Source: CAYLPJ01 sp964385465
GTDB lineage: Bacteria > Planctomycetota > Phycisphaerae > SM23-33
Direction: 5' to 3'
NCBI GenBank assembly: GCA_964385465.1
Contig: CAYLPJ010000034.1
Coordinates: 6,162 to 70,161 of the forward strand
Length of the DNA stretch: 64,000 nucleotides
Below, piece by piece: positions 32,284 to 41,263 of the stretch. Made by a program: the position numbers and the translations under genes. The notes under the pieces are model-generated. The model was given only the letters and a program-made list of their open reading frames with translations, made no database searches and was not told the origin of the DNA. Numbering within the stretch: position 1 is the stretch's first letter; each line of letters opens with the position of its first letter.

Positions 32284-34215
32284 ATGGACAAGGCCATCGC
32301 ACTGCTGACCGACCCGCTCGTGCTGCCGGTGACCGTCTGCATGCTCGCCGGGGCGCTGGCCTATGTGCTCAGCCGACCGGCGGCGGGCATCTGCCGCGTG
32401 CTCGGCGTCGTCGGCTCGGCCGCGGCGCTGGCGGCGGGCATCCACGCCGCCGCCGTCGACGTGCCCCCGCTGCGCGAGGTATGGATCGACCTGCCCGCCG
32501 GGGTGACCTTCGCCTTCGAGCTGGCGCCGTCGGCCCCGGGGTTGCTGGTGGCGATCGGCTCGGCGGCGTTCGGGCTGCTCGTGGCCGTCTACAGCCTCCG
32601 CTCCATGGCCGGCAACCACTGGGAGGGCAAGTTCCATGCCTACCTGCTCTGGGCGGTCGGCGGGGCGGCGATGGTCGGCCTGGCGGGCAACCTGCTGGTC
32701 CTGCTGGTCGGCTGGGAGATCGTCACGCTGATGCTGTTCCTGATGATCAACCAGGGCCCGCGCGACGCCCCCGCCGCGGGGGCCAAGGCCTACGGGATGC
32801 TCGGCTTCGCCGACGCCTGCCTCCTGCTGGCCGTGGCGCTGCTGGCGGCGGCCGGCGGCGGGACCGACGCGCTGTCGCTGACCGCCGGGCCCCGCGCCGT
32901 CTCCGAGCTGGGGGCCACGGGCTACGTCGTCTACCTCCTGCTGATGGTCGCCGCGCTGGCCAAGGCCGGCGCCATGCCGCTGCACACGTGGATCCCCTCG
33001 GCCGCGAAGGACGCGCCGGTCTCGGTGATGGCCCTGCTGCCTGCGGCGCTGGACAAGCTGCTGGGCATCTACCTGCTGGCGACGGTGGCGCTTCGGATGT
33101 TCCGCCCGGACGGCGCGATGCAGGTGGTGATGATGGCCGTCGGCGCGGTGACGATCCTGGCGGCGGTTCTGATGGCGATGATGCAGCACAACCTCAAGCG
33201 GCTGCTGGCGTTTCACGCGGTCAGCCAGGTGGGGTACATGGTGCTGGGGATCGGCACGGGGACGGCGGCGGGCGTGATCGGCGGGCTGTTCCACATGCTC
33301 AACAACGCCATCTACAAGTCCGACCTGTTCCTGGTCAGCGGCGTCGTCGAGCGGGCGTCGGGCACCGACGAGATCGAGCAGATGGGCTCGCTGGCCCGCT
33401 ACCTGCCGCTGACGTTCACCAGCGCCCTGGTCGCCGCGGCGGCCATCTCCGGCATCCCGCCGCTGAACGGCTTCGCCAGCAAGTGGCTGGTGTATCACGG
33501 CACGCTGGGGGTGGCCCCTCGCGGCCTGGCCGTGGCGGTGGTGACGGTCGCGGTCTTCGGCAGCGCGCTGACGCTGGCGAGCTTCGTGAAGGTGATCCAC
33601 TCGGCCTTCCTCTCGCCGGCGCCGCCGGCGCAGTCGGCCGCGATGGCCGCTCGCCCGCCGCGGGAGTCGTTCGTCCAGGCCGCGCCGATGGTCCTGCTGG
33701 CGGTGGCGTGCATCGCCCTGGGCCTGGCGCCTCAGGCGGCCGTCGAGGGGCTGTTCGCCGGCGTCGCCGCCGAGGCCGGCCTGGAGGGGCTTCCCGCCGT
33801 GGGCGGCGCCGGCGCGGCGGAGGCGGGCCTGTGGAACCCCGCCAGCGCGACGGTGCTGATCCTCATCGGCCTGGGCCTCGGCGCCCTGCTCCGCTGGCTG
33901 GCGACCCGCCCGGCGAAGGTGCGGGTGGTCCGGCCCTTCCTGGGCGGGGAGGTGCCCGCCGCCGGCGACGGGCGCTTCCGCGTGCCGGGAACGCACTTCT
34001 ACCAGACGATCGCCCGCCTGCCCGGCCTGGGGCCGCTGCTGGCCCACGGGCAGGCCGGGGCGATGGACCTGTATCACTGGTCGGGCAAGCACGGCCGCGG
34101 GATCGTGGACGTGCTTCGGGCCCAGCACACCGGTCTGCTGAGCCTCTACGTCGCGTGGGTGGTCATCGGCCTGACCGTGACCCTCGCGTACCTCCTGATC
34201 GCATCGGGGACCTGA
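32284..34215 (+). CDS. Antiporter-like membrane subunit, NuoL/HyfB/MnhD family
   Basis: Polytopic protein of 643 residues with the proton-channel core GWEIVTLMLFL, KAGAMPLHTWIPSAAKDAP and HNLKRLLAFHAVSQVGY, so the lysine and histidine residues of the translocation path are retained. It resembles HyfB/HycC and CooM subunits. The C-terminal part (about 500-643) is an extra hydrophilic-plus-membrane extension. It joins the hydrogenase module to the Mrp set that follows and may replace the missing N-terminal half of MnhA. It is six bases after the large-subunit gene. Confidence 0.88.
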   Translation: MDKAIALLTDPLVLPVTVCMLAGALAYVLSRPAAGICRVLGVVGSAAALAAGIHAAAVDVPPLREVWIDLPAGVTFAFELAPSAPGLLVAIGSAAFGLLVAVYSLRSMAGNHWEGKFHAYLLWAVGGAAMVGLAGNLLVLLVGWEIVTLMLFLMINQGPRDAPAAGAKAYGMLGFADACLLLAVALLAAAGGGTDALSLTAGPRAVSELGATGYVVYLLLMVAALAKAGAMPLHTWIPSAAKDAPVSVMALLPAALDKLLGIYLLATVALRMFRPDGAMQVVMMAVGAVTILAAVLMAMMQHNLKRLLAFHAVSQVGYMVLGIGTGTAAGVIGGLFHMLNNAIYKSDLFLVSGVVERASGTDEIEQMGSLARYLPLTFTSALVAAAAISGIPPLNGFASKWLVYHGTLGVAPRGLAVAVVTVAVFGSALTLASFVKVIHSAFLSPAPPAQSAAMAARPPRESFVQAAPMVLLAVACIALGLAPQAAVEGLFAGVAAEAGLEGLPAVGGAGAAEAGLWNPASATVLILIGLGLGALLRWLATRPAKVRVVRPFLGGEVPAAGDGRFRVPGTHFYQTIARLPGLGPLLAHGQAGAMDLYHWSGKHGRGIVDVLRAQHTGLLSLYVAWVVIGLTVTLAYLLIASGT

Positions 34216-34218
34216 ACC

Positions 34219-34815
34219 ATGGGTGTCGAAACGCTGGTCCTGATCCTGGTGGTGTTCATGCTGCTGGCGGTGCTGATTGCCGTCGAGGCCCGCGACCTGC
34301 TCAGCTCGGTCATCGCCCTCGGCGCCGCCGGCTTCGCCCTCAGCGTCGTCGACCTGCTTCTGGGCGCGCCGGACCTGGCCCTGACGCAGGTCGTCGTCGA
34401 GACCGTCGCGCTGGTGCTGCTGATCCGGCTGGTCGTCACCCGCGAGGACACCAGCCGCGAAAGCCACCGCGACGCCTTCCGCACCGGTGCGGCCCTGCTG
34501 GCCGGCGGGGTGATCCTGGCGGGCATCTTCCTGGCCGCAGGCGGTCTCGGCGGCCAGGCCGGGCTGCCGGAGTTCGGCCGGCCCCTCCTGACCGCCGCGC
34601 CGGACGCCGCCGTCGGGCCCGGCGTGGCGAAGGACTACCTGGCCAACGCCGCCTCCGAGACGGGCGCGGCCAACGCGGTGATGGCGGTGCTGCTGGATTA
34701 CCGCGCCTACGACACGCTGGGTGAGGCGACGGTGATCTTCGTGTCCATTCTCGGCGCGTACGCCCTGCTGCGTCGCGTCGGCCGGCGCGAGCCGGCCGGG
34801 GAGGCCGGGCCATGA
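34219..34815 (+). CDS. MnhA C-terminal/DUF4040 (MbhD) and MbhE-like fusion
   Basis: Membrane protein of 198 residues. The N-terminal 85 residues match the DUF4040 domain (ARDLLSSVIALGAAGF, LGAPDLALTQVVVETV), which in Mrp systems is the end of MnhA and in Mbh is MbhD. The rest matches MbhE/MnhB-N-type sequence (NAVMAVLLDYRAYDTLGEATVIF). It is thought to form part of the Na+ path in Mrp/Mbh structures. Coupled to the next gene by ATGA. Confidence 0.85.
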   Translation: MGVETLVLILVVFMLLAVLIAVEARDLLSSVIALGAAGFALSVVDLLLGAPDLALTQVVVETVALVLLIRLVVTREDTSRESHRDAFRTGAALLAGGVILAGIFLAAGGLGGQAGLPEFGRPLLTAAPDAAVGPGVAKDYLANAASETGAANAVMAVLLDYRAYDTLGEATVIFVSILGAYALLRRVGRREPAGEAGP

Positions 34816-35279
34816 GCGGGATGACCTCGATCGTCAAGAACACCGCCCGGCTGGTGACGGGCTTCATCGCGATCTTCGGAATCTACATCGCCCTGACCGG
34901 GCACCTCAGCCCCGGCGGGGGGTTCGCCGGCGGGGTGATCCTGGCGGGCGCGGCGGTGCTGGTGGTGCTCGCCTTCGGGCGGGCCGCCACGCGGGACATC
35001 CTCGACGAGGCCCGCTGCCACGCCTGGGACGCCGCCGGGGCGGGGCTGTTCCTGGCCGTGGCGGTCTGCGGGTACTTCGCCGGCGGGTTCTTCGTGAACT
35101 TCGTCGCCGAGGCCCACCCCGGACGCGTCGGGCATCTCTACTCGGGGGGGACGATCGTGATCTCCAACCTGTCGATCCTCGTGAAGGTGGCCGCCGGCCT
35201 GGCCGGGGGGTTCCTGGCCCTGGCCGCCTTCCGCAGAGCGGGCATGCCCCACGGGCACCCGCGGGAGGCGCCGCGATGA
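34812..35279 (+). CDS. mnhB: Na+/H+ antiporter subunit MnhB
   Basis: Membrane protein of 155 residues with the MnhB pattern IYIALTGHLSPGGGFAGGVI (residues about 24-43) and the later SGGTIVISNLSI segment. Part of the Mrp antiporter module (MbhF equivalent) that exchanges Na+ and protons. Both its ends overlap the neighbouring genes by ATGA, so its expression is tied to the whole operon. Confidence 0.9.
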   Translation: MSGMTSIVKNTARLVTGFIAIFGIYIALTGHLSPGGGFAGGVILAGAAVLVVLAFGRAATRDILDEARCHAWDAAGAGLFLAVAVCGYFAGGFFVNFVAEAHPGRVGHLYSGGTIVISNLSILVKVAAGLAGGFLALAAFRRAGMPHGHPREAPR

Positions 35280-35632
35280 GCACCGCGATCTACGTCCTGG
35301 CCCTGTCCCTGCTGCTGGTCGGGCTCTACGCCGTCATCGCGCGGAAGAACGTCGTCAAGATCATCATCGGCGTGCTCGCGCTGGACTACGCCGTCAACCT
35401 GCTGCTGGTCCTGATGGGCTACCGCTCCGGCGGGCGGGCGCCGATCCTCTCGGCCGGGGAGACCTCCGCCGACCTCGCCGCCGCCGGCGTGGACCCGCTG
35501 CCCCAGGCGATGGTGCTGACCAGCATCGTCATCTCGCTGGGGATCACCGCCCTGATGGTCGCGATGGGCCTGCGGCTCTACGAACGCTACCGAACCTTCG
35601 ACATGAGCGAGATCCGACGCCTTCGCGGCTGA
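35276..35632 (+). CDS. mnhC: Na+/H+ antiporter subunit MnhC (NuoK-like)
   Basis: Membrane protein of 118 residues with three hydrophobic segments. Family features are GLYAVIARKNVVKIIIGV, DYAVNLLLV and the end segment PQAMVLTSIVISLGITA, typical of MnhC/MbhG and related to NuoK. It forms part of the antiporter membrane arm. Confidence 0.9.
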   Translation: MSTAIYVLALSLLLVGLYAVIARKNVVKIIIGVLALDYAVNLLLVLMGYRSGGRAPILSAGETSADLAAAGVDPLPQAMVLTSIVISLGITALMVAMGLRLYERYRTFDMSEIRRLRG

Positions 35633-35662
35633 GCCTTCCCCCCCGCGAACGAAGGAGCAGAC

Positions 35663-37222
35663 ATGGAAGCCCTCGTCCCGCTCTTGGTGGTCGTGCCCCT
35701 GGCGGCGGCCTTCGTGGCCGTGCTGCTCAGCGCCGTTCTCGCCCGCCACGCCGGCGAGAACGCCGAGGAGGCCGCCTCGGGAACCACCGGCATCCTGGCC
35801 GTTCTGGCCATGGCGTTCAACCTCGTCCTCGCCGTCGTGCTGCTGTTCGTCCGCGTCGGGCCCATCTACGTCGGCGGCTGGGGAGGCGAGAGGACGCTCG
35901 GCATCGAGCTGACCTGCGACGGGCTGGCCAAGCTGATGGCCGTGACGATCAATCTCGTCGCCCTCGTGAGCATCGTCTTCTCCGCGTCGTACATGCGGCG
36001 GTTCACGAAGGTCTGGCTCTTCCACGCCCTGTTCCTGCTGATGACCGGGGCGATGAACGGCGTGGTCCTCGCCGGGGACCTGTTCAACCTGTTCGTCTTC
36101 CTGGAGGTCGCCGCCATCGCCTCCTACGCCCTCGTCGGTTTCGGCTGCCAGGCCGAAGAGCTCGAGGCCGCGTTCAAGTACCTCGTGCTGGGCACGGTCG
36201 GCTCGGCGCTGATCCTGCTGGGCGTCGGGCTGCTCTACGCCATGACCGGGCAGCTCAACATGCACGAGGTGGCCCTCCGCCTGCCGGCGGCGGGGCTGGC
36301 CTCCCCGGCGGTCCTGCTGGCCGCGGCGGCGCTGCTCAGCGGGCTGGGCCTCAAGGCCGCCATGGTCCCCTTCCACGCCTGGCTGCCCGACGCCCACCCG
36401 TCGGCGCCGGCGCCGATCTCCGCGATGCTCTCCGGCGTGCTGATCAAGGCCTCCGGCGTCTACGTGCTGGCGAGGCTGGTGTTCAACGTCCTCGGCCCCG
36501 ACGAGCGGCTCGCCGGCGTGCTCATCGTCCTCGGGGCCCTGTCGATGGTCGTCGGCGTCTTTCTCGCCGTCGGGCAGTGGGACTTCAAACGCCTGCTGGC
36601 CTACCACAGCATCTCCCAGATGGGCTACGTGGTCGCCGCGTTCGGCGTCGCGGCCGAGCTGCTTGCACGCCCCGCGCCCGACCGCGCCCTCGCGGGCCTC
36701 TGCCTCCTGGGAGGGCTGTTCCACCTGGTCAATCACGCGGCCTTCAAGAGCCTGCTGTTCCTGTCCTCCGGCGCGATCGAGCAGCAGGCGCACACCCGCC
36801 AGCTCAAGCAGCTCGGCGGGCTCGCCCGGCGGATGCGGTTCACCAGCTTCTGCTGCCGCGTCGGCGCGCTGAGCATCGCCGGCGTGCCCCCGATGAACGG
36901 GTTCTTCTCCAAGCTGATCATCCTCCTGGCGTTCGCCCTGGCGGGCCGGCCGATCCTCGCGGCCGTCGCGGCGCTGGTGGCGCTGATGACGTTGCTGTCG
37001 TTCGTGAAGGTTCAGCGGTACGCCCTGGAGGGCGAGCCGGTCGCGGCGACGGCGGACGCGGCCGACCCGGCGTGGACGATGCGTGCGGCGGTGGGCGTGC
37101 TGGCGGCGGTCTGCCTGCTGGCGGGGTTGGCGATGCTGCCGCTTCGGGATCACCTTCTCGGCCCGGGCGTCGAGGCCCTGATGGGCCCCGAGCCGACGCG
37201 GCTGGCGGGAGGCAAGCCATGA
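35663..37222 (+). CDS. mnhD: Na+/H+ antiporter subunit MnhD (NuoN/L-like)
   Basis: Polytopic protein of 519 residues with the antiporter core: NLFVFLEVAAIASYALVGFG, KAAMVPFHAWLPDAHPSAP, and DFKRLLAYHSISQMGYV, carrying the usual glutamate, lysines and histidines of ion-path subunits. It is the second NuoL/M/N-like subunit of the operon and corresponds to MbhH/MnhD. GAAGGAG precedes the ATG in the only gap of the Mrp block (30 bases). It is coupled to mnhE by ATGA. Confidence 0.9.
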   Translation: MEALVPLLVVVPLAAAFVAVLLSAVLARHAGENAEEAASGTTGILAVLAMAFNLVLAVVLLFVRVGPIYVGGWGGERTLGIELTCDGLAKLMAVTINLVALVSIVFSASYMRRFTKVWLFHALFLLMTGAMNGVVLAGDLFNLFVFLEVAAIASYALVGFGCQAEELEAAFKYLVLGTVGSALILLGVGLLYAMTGQLNMHEVALRLPAAGLASPAVLLAAAALLSGLGLKAAMVPFHAWLPDAHPSAPAPISAMLSGVLIKASGVYVLARLVFNVLGPDERLAGVLIVLGALSMVVGVFLAVGQWDFKRLLAYHSISQMGYVVAAFGVAAELLARPAPDRALAGLCLLGGLFHLVNHAAFKSLLFLSSGAIEQQAHTRQLKQLGGLARRMRFTSFCCRVGALSIAGVPPMNGFFSKLIILLAFALAGRPILAAVAALVALMTLLSFVKVQRYALEGEPVAATADAADPAWTMRAAVGVLAAVCLLAGLAMLPLRDHLLGPGVEALMGPEPTRLAGGKP

Positions 37223-37704
37223 AATGGGTCCTGTGCGTGGTCGTGACGTTCGCGTTGTGGGTGCTGCTGTTCTGGTCGGCGGACCCCTGGGTGCTCGGGA
37301 CGGGGGCCTTCTTCGCCCTGATCGTCGGCGCGGCGCTGGGGAGCATCTACCCCGACGGCGTGGGCAAGGTCCTCCAGCCGATGCGGTGGGTCTGGCTGCT
37401 GCTCTACCTGCCCTACTTCCTCTGGTACGTCCTTCGGGCGAACCTGGACGTGGCGCTGCGGGTCGTCCACCCCGACGTGCCCATCCGCCCGGGGATCGTC
37501 AAGGTCCGCACCACCCTCACCAGCGACATGGCGCGGACGTTTCTGGCCAACAGCATCACGCTGACGCCGGGCACGCTGACGCTGGACCTCGACGGCGAGG
37601 ACGTCTACGTGCACTGGATCAACATCGACACCGACGAGGCCGCCCGGCGGACCGGCGAGATCTGCGGGCGCTTCGAGCCGCTGCTGCGGAGGATCTTCGA
37701 ATGA
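37219..37704 (+). CDS. mnhE: Na+/H+ antiporter subunit MnhE
   Basis: Protein of 161 residues: two or three N-terminal membrane helices, then a soluble domain with the MnhE signature LANSITLTPGTLTLDLDG and YVHWINID. It corresponds to MbhA. The start overlaps mnhD and the stop overlaps mnhF. Confidence 0.92.
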   Translation: MKWVLCVVVTFALWVLLFWSADPWVLGTGAFFALIVGAALGSIYPDGVGKVLQPMRWVWLLLYLPYFLWYVLRANLDVALRVVHPDVPIRPGIVKVRTTLTSDMARTFLANSITLTPGTLTLDLDGEDVYVHWINIDTDEAARRTGEICGRFEPLLRRIFE

Positions 37705-37967
37705 CCGTCTTCGAGCAGATCGCCTTCGGCATCCTGGCCCTCGGGTCCCTGCTGTGCCTGGTCCGCATCGGGCGCGGGCCCACCGCCCCCGATCGCACCG
37801 TCGCCATCGACATCCTCGGGACCCTCATCGTCGGCTTCTGCTGCATCATGGCCATGGTGACCGGGCGGGACTACTACATGAACATCGCCATCGCCTGGGC
37901 GCTGATCAGCTTCATCGGCACGCTGGCGCTGGCAAAGTACCTGGAAGGCAGGACCTACGATGCATGA
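37701..37967 (+). CDS. mnhF: Na+/H+ antiporter subunit MnhF
   Basis: Membrane protein of 88 residues with three helices and the family motif RGPTAPDRTVAIDILGT, whose aspartates are conserved in MnhF/MbhB. It overlaps mnhE at its start (ATGA) and mnhG by 8 bases at its end. Confidence 0.92.
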   Translation: MTVFEQIAFGILALGSLLCLVRIGRGPTAPDRTVAIDILGTLIVGFCCIMAMVTGRDYYMNIAIAWALISFIGTLALAKYLEGRTYDA

Positions 37968-38364
37968 GATCGCCTACCTGCTCGTCGGCGTCGGCCTGGC
38001 GTTCGACCTGTTCGGGTGCATCGGCCTCCTCCGGCTGCCCGACGTCTACAACCGCGCCCAGGCCGCCACCAAGTGCGTCACGCTCGGCACCTGCATGATC
38101 CTCCTCGGCGTCGCCGTCCAGGCCGCCGGCGGGGGGACCTGGCCGATGGCGGTCAAGGCGCTGCTGTGTGCGGCCTTCATCCTGCTGACCAGTCCCGTCG
38201 CCGCCCACGCGGTCTGCCGGGGGGCGTACCTCTCCGGCGTGCGGCTCTGGGCCGGCAGCGTGACCGACGCCTTCGCCGACCGGGCCGAGGCCATCCGCCG
38301 CGAGATCGCCGACGCCGAGGCCGACGCCGAAAGGACCGACCATGAGAAAACCGAAGCTTCGTGA
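37960..38364 (+). CDS. mnhG: Na+/H+ antiporter subunit MnhG
   Basis: Protein of 134 residues with the MnhG motif GLLRLPDVYNRAQAATKC and VTLG, and three hydrophobic segments. Unlike short family members it carries a charged, acidic C-terminal tail of about 35 residues (EAIRREIADAEADAERTDHE). The tail overlaps the next gene by 23 bases, so part of it may simply be accommodation of the overlap. It corresponds to MbhC. Confidence 0.9.
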   Translation: MHEIAYLLVGVGLAFDLFGCIGLLRLPDVYNRAQAATKCVTLGTCMILLGVAVQAAGGGTWPMAVKALLCAAFILLTSPVAAHAVCRGAYLSGVRLWAGSVTDAFADRAEAIRREIADAEADAERTDHEKTEAS

Positions 38365-38959
38365 GCTCGCCGAGGCCGTCCGGGCGGTGCTTCGCGGGCC
38401 CTACACCACCAGGTTCCCCGCCGAGCCGCACGAGCCGCCGGACGGCTTCCGCGGCAAGCCGGAGTTCGACTCCGACGGCTGCGTCGGCTGCGGGGCCTGC
38501 GCGGAGGTCTGCCCCGCGGTCGCCATCCGCGTCAGCGACACCGCCGGCGACGAGCAACCCACCCGCCGCATCGAACAGATGTGGGACAAGTGCATCTTCT
38601 GCGGGCAGTGCGAGCTCTACTGCACCACGCAGGAAGGCATCCGCCTGACGAAGAAGTACGACCTGGCCACGCTCGACCGCGGCGCCTGCCGCCAGCACAT
38701 CGACCACGAGCTGATCCTCTGCGAGGTCTGCGGGGCGATCGTCGGCGCCAGGAAGCACCTCGCCTGGGTCGCGCGACAGCTCGGCGCCAAGGCCTACGCC
38801 AACCCCACGCTCATCCTCGCGGGGGACGGCACGTTCCGCCTCGTCGAACGCGAGCCGCCCCGCCCGGGCGCCCCCGCCCTGGCGCGGAACGACACCATGC
38901 GCATACAGTGCCCCGCCTGCCGGCGGACCACCGTCGTGCGGGAGCTCTGGGGAGAGTAG
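38342..38959 (+). CDS. NuoI/MbhN-like ferredoxin subunit with extra cysteine pairs
   Basis: Protein of 205 residues. Two [4Fe-4S] motifs lie at C47-C50-C53-C57 and C84-C87-C90-C94, as in NuoI and MbhN, the subunits that pass electrons to the hydrogenase small subunit. In addition the C-terminal half has two CxxC pairs, C127/C130 (CEVC) and C190/C193 (CPAC), spaced like a split zinc-ribbon or a further metal site. It sits after the Mrp genes instead of beside the NuoB-like gene. Confidence 0.85.
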   Translation: MRKPKLRELAEAVRAVLRGPYTTRFPAEPHEPPDGFRGKPEFDSDGCVGCGACAEVCPAVAIRVSDTAGDEQPTRRIEQMWDKCIFCGQCELYCTTQEGIRLTKKYDLATLDRGACRQHIDHELILCEVCGAIVGARKHLAWVARQLGAKAYANPTLILAGDGTFRLVEREPPRPGAPALARNDTMRIQCPACRRTTVVRELWGE

Positions 38960-38960
38960 C

Positions 38961-39551
38961 GTGCCCGCCGATGCCACAGATCCCGGCGCCGTGCCCACCG
39001 GCGCCCCGCCCCGCCCGGACGCCGACGGCGCCGAACACGCCGGTCGCGAAACGCCGCCGGCCCCCCATGCCCCGGCCAGGCTGGGCAACGCCGTCGCCCG
39101 CGAGGTCCGGGAACTCCTCGCCGACCGCCCCGCCGTCCTGTGCGTCGGCAACGAGCAGCGCGGGGACGACGCCGTCGGGGCCGTCATCGGGCAGAGGCTG
39201 CGGGGCGCCTGCCCCTGGCCGGTCTTCTGCGCCGAGACGGCGCCGGAGAATTTCGTGGTCAAGATCGCCGACGCCCGCCCCCGCACGCTGCTGGTGATCG
39301 ACTGCGCGGACTTCGGCGGCCGGCCTGGCGAGGCGCGCCTGCTGGCCCCCGCCGCCGTCCGCCGCGCCGGCCCGAGCACGCACGGTCCGGGCATCTCGGC
39401 CATGCTGGGCATGCTCCGCATGGTGCATCCCTGCCCGGTGGTGATCCTCGCCGTCCAGCCTGCCGACGTGCGCTTCGGCTCGCCGATGTCCTCGCCGGTC
39501 GCCGCCGCCGCCTGCGCCGTGGCCGAGCTCATCCGCTCCGCCGCGCAGTAA
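38961..39551 (+). CDS. Hydrogenase maturation endopeptidase (HycI/HyaD, M52 family)
   Basis: Protein of 196 residues. After a proline/alanine-rich leader of about 50 residues comes the M52 pattern: GNEQRGDDAVG (metal-binding aspartate), LLVIDCADFG, and the THGPGIS loop. It should trim the C-terminal tail of the large subunit after nickel insertion; the substrate site DPCYSCTER-M is present at 30523-32277. The GTG start lies one base after the preceding stop; a shorter start inside the leader is possible. Hyp assembly genes are not in the window. Confidence 0.85.
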   Translation: MPADATDPGAVPTGAPPRPDADGAEHAGRETPPAPHAPARLGNAVAREVRELLADRPAVLCVGNEQRGDDAVGAVIGQRLRGACPWPVFCAETAPENFVVKIADARPRTLLVIDCADFGGRPGEARLLAPAAVRRAGPSTHGPGISAMLGMLRMVHPCPVVILAVQPADVRFGSPMSSPVAAAACAVAELIRSAAQ

Positions 39552-39566
39552 ACCGGCGGCGCCCCG

Positions 39567-39595
39567 TTGTTCCTCCCGACCGGTTCGACTATAGT
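39567..39595 (+). promoter_or_regulatory. Promoter of the second radical SAM gene
   Basis: TTGTTC (39567-39572), 17 bases, TATAGT (39590-39595). The -10 box matches five of six consensus bases and the AT-rich patch is conspicuous. It lies just after the hydrogenase operon and 68 bases before the ATG at 39664. Confidence 0.5.
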
Positions 39596-39663
39596 ATTGT
39601 GGTACCTTCCCCCACGGGTGTCCGTGATCGATCGTGACGGTCGCCCCCCTGAGAAAGGCGACC

Positions 39664-41259
39664 ATGGTCTCACAGACGACGCACGCGCAGCACGCCCCCT
39701 CCGGCCGGGGGCTCCTCCGGATGATCTGCCCGGCCTACCCGGCCTTCAACATCTACTCGCGCCCGGCGAGGGCGACGACGGCGCTGGGGCCGGTCTGCGT
39801 GGCCACGGCCGCTCACGACCTGCCCGGCTGGGACGCCGAGCTGGTGGACGAGAACAACTACCGCAACGGCCCGCGGGGCGAAGACGCCCTGCCGGACCAT
39901 GACGCCATCCAGGCCTCTCGCCGGGCGGACGTGGTGGGCCTCTACGGCGGGCTGACGAGCACGATCCCGCGCCTGATGGACATCGCCGGCACGTACAAGC
40001 GGCTCGGCGCGACGGTGGTCGTCGGGGGGCAGCATTTCGTCGGCGAGAACATCGAGCGAGCTCTTCGCGGCGGGGTGGACATCGTGGTCATCGGCGAGGG
40101 CGAGCAGGCCATCGGCGAGATCCTCCAGTCCGACCGCACGCCCGAGGCCCTCGCGGAGATCGCCGGCATCGCGTTCCTCGATGCCGCCGGGCGCGTCGTC
40201 CGTACGCCCGACCGCCCGCCGATCACCGACTTCGACTGCCTGCCGATCCCGGACTTCGGCGTGCTGCGGTACGCGAAGCTGTCGATCTTCCCCGTCTCCG
40301 GCGTCCGCGGCTGCGGGATGAACTGCGAGTTCTGCGCCGTCAAGGGCAAGCCCCGCCGCGCCACCCCCCAGCGGATGCTGGCCCAGTTCGCCGCCGCCCA
40401 CGAGCGGTGGGGCGGGAAGGTCTTCTTCATCGTCGACGATCTGTTCGGCCAGCACCGCGGCGAGGCGCTCGAGCTCTGCCGCATGCTGCGGGACTACCAG
40501 CGCGAGGTCGGCGTGCAGTTCAGCACCATGGTGCAGATCCGCCTCGACCGCGCCCGCGACGCCGAGTTGCTGACGGCCATGCGCGAGGCGGGGATCTCGA
40601 TCCTGGCGATCGGCTTCGAGTCCCCGATCCGCGAGGAGCTCGAGGCCATGGACAAGCGGCTGGACCCCGAGGAGATGGTCGCGCTGACCCGCCTGTACAG
40701 GCGGGCGGGCTTTCGCATCCACGGGATGTTCATCTTCGGCTACCCGCTGCCGGAGGGGCGGTCGTTCGACATGCCCGTCGCCGAACGGGTCCGGCGGTTC
40801 CGGCGGTTCATCCGCCGCACGCGCCTGGACACCGTCCAGGTCCTCCTGCCCGTGCCCCTGCCCGGCACGGAGCTGACGGCCCGGCTGGAAAAGCAGGGGC
40901 GAATCTACTCCACCGACTGCATCGGGCTGGAGTACCACGACGGGCAGTTCCCCGTCTTCGAGCCCGACCCGCCGCTGACCGCCGAGGCCATGCAGAACGG
41001 CGTGCGGAAGATCATGGGGCGGTTCTACCAGCCCCGCCATCTCCTGGCCGTGGCGCTCAGCGTGCTGGCCCTGCCGACCATCCTGCTGTACTTCCACCGG
41101 GTGCGGAGCGGCTGGCAGCGGTGGCAGAAGCACTGGCTGACGCGCCTCTACCGCACCGGCGGCTGGCTGACCCTCCGCAAGTGGACCATCGCCTTCAAGG
41201 GAGGCACGTTCCTGGCAAAGCTCGCCGAGGCCAAACGCCGCCGCGAAGCGGCGATGTAG
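39664..41259 (+). CDS. B12-binding-domain radical SAM protein
   Basis: Protein of 531 residues. The B12-type domain covers about 20-160 (VVGLYGGLTSTIPRLMDIA, VVVGGQHFVGE, VIGEGEQAI). The radical SAM cluster is C217-x3-C221-x2-C224 (GCGMNCEFC). The barrel continues with IVDDLFG, ILAIGFES and FGYPLPEG. The last 100 residues include a hydrophobic helix (LLAVALSVLALPTILLYF) and a basic tail, suggesting membrane association. Proteins of this build often modify lipids or cofactors. I chose ATG 39664 (GAGAAAGG upstream) over GTG 39634. Substrate unknown. Confidence 0.78.
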   Translation: MVSQTTHAQHAPSGRGLLRMICPAYPAFNIYSRPARATTALGPVCVATAAHDLPGWDAELVDENNYRNGPRGEDALPDHDAIQASRRADVVGLYGGLTSTIPRLMDIAGTYKRLGATVVVGGQHFVGENIERALRGGVDIVVIGEGEQAIGEILQSDRTPEALAEIAGIAFLDAAGRVVRTPDRPPITDFDCLPIPDFGVLRYAKLSIFPVSGVRGCGMNCEFCAVKGKPRRATPQRMLAQFAAAHERWGGKVFFIVDDLFGQHRGEALELCRMLRDYQREVGVQFSTMVQIRLDRARDAELLTAMREAGISILAIGFESPIREELEAMDKRLDPEEMVALTRLYRRAGFRIHGMFIFGYPLPEGRSFDMPVAERVRRFRRFIRRTRLDTVQVLLPVPLPGTELTARLEKQGRIYSTDCIGLEYHDGQFPVFEPDPPLTAEAMQNGVRKIMGRFYQPRHLLAVALSVLALPTILLYFHRVRSGWQRWQKHWLTRLYRTGGWLTLRKWTIAFKGGTFLAKLAEAKRRREAAM

Positions 41260-41263
41260 ACGC

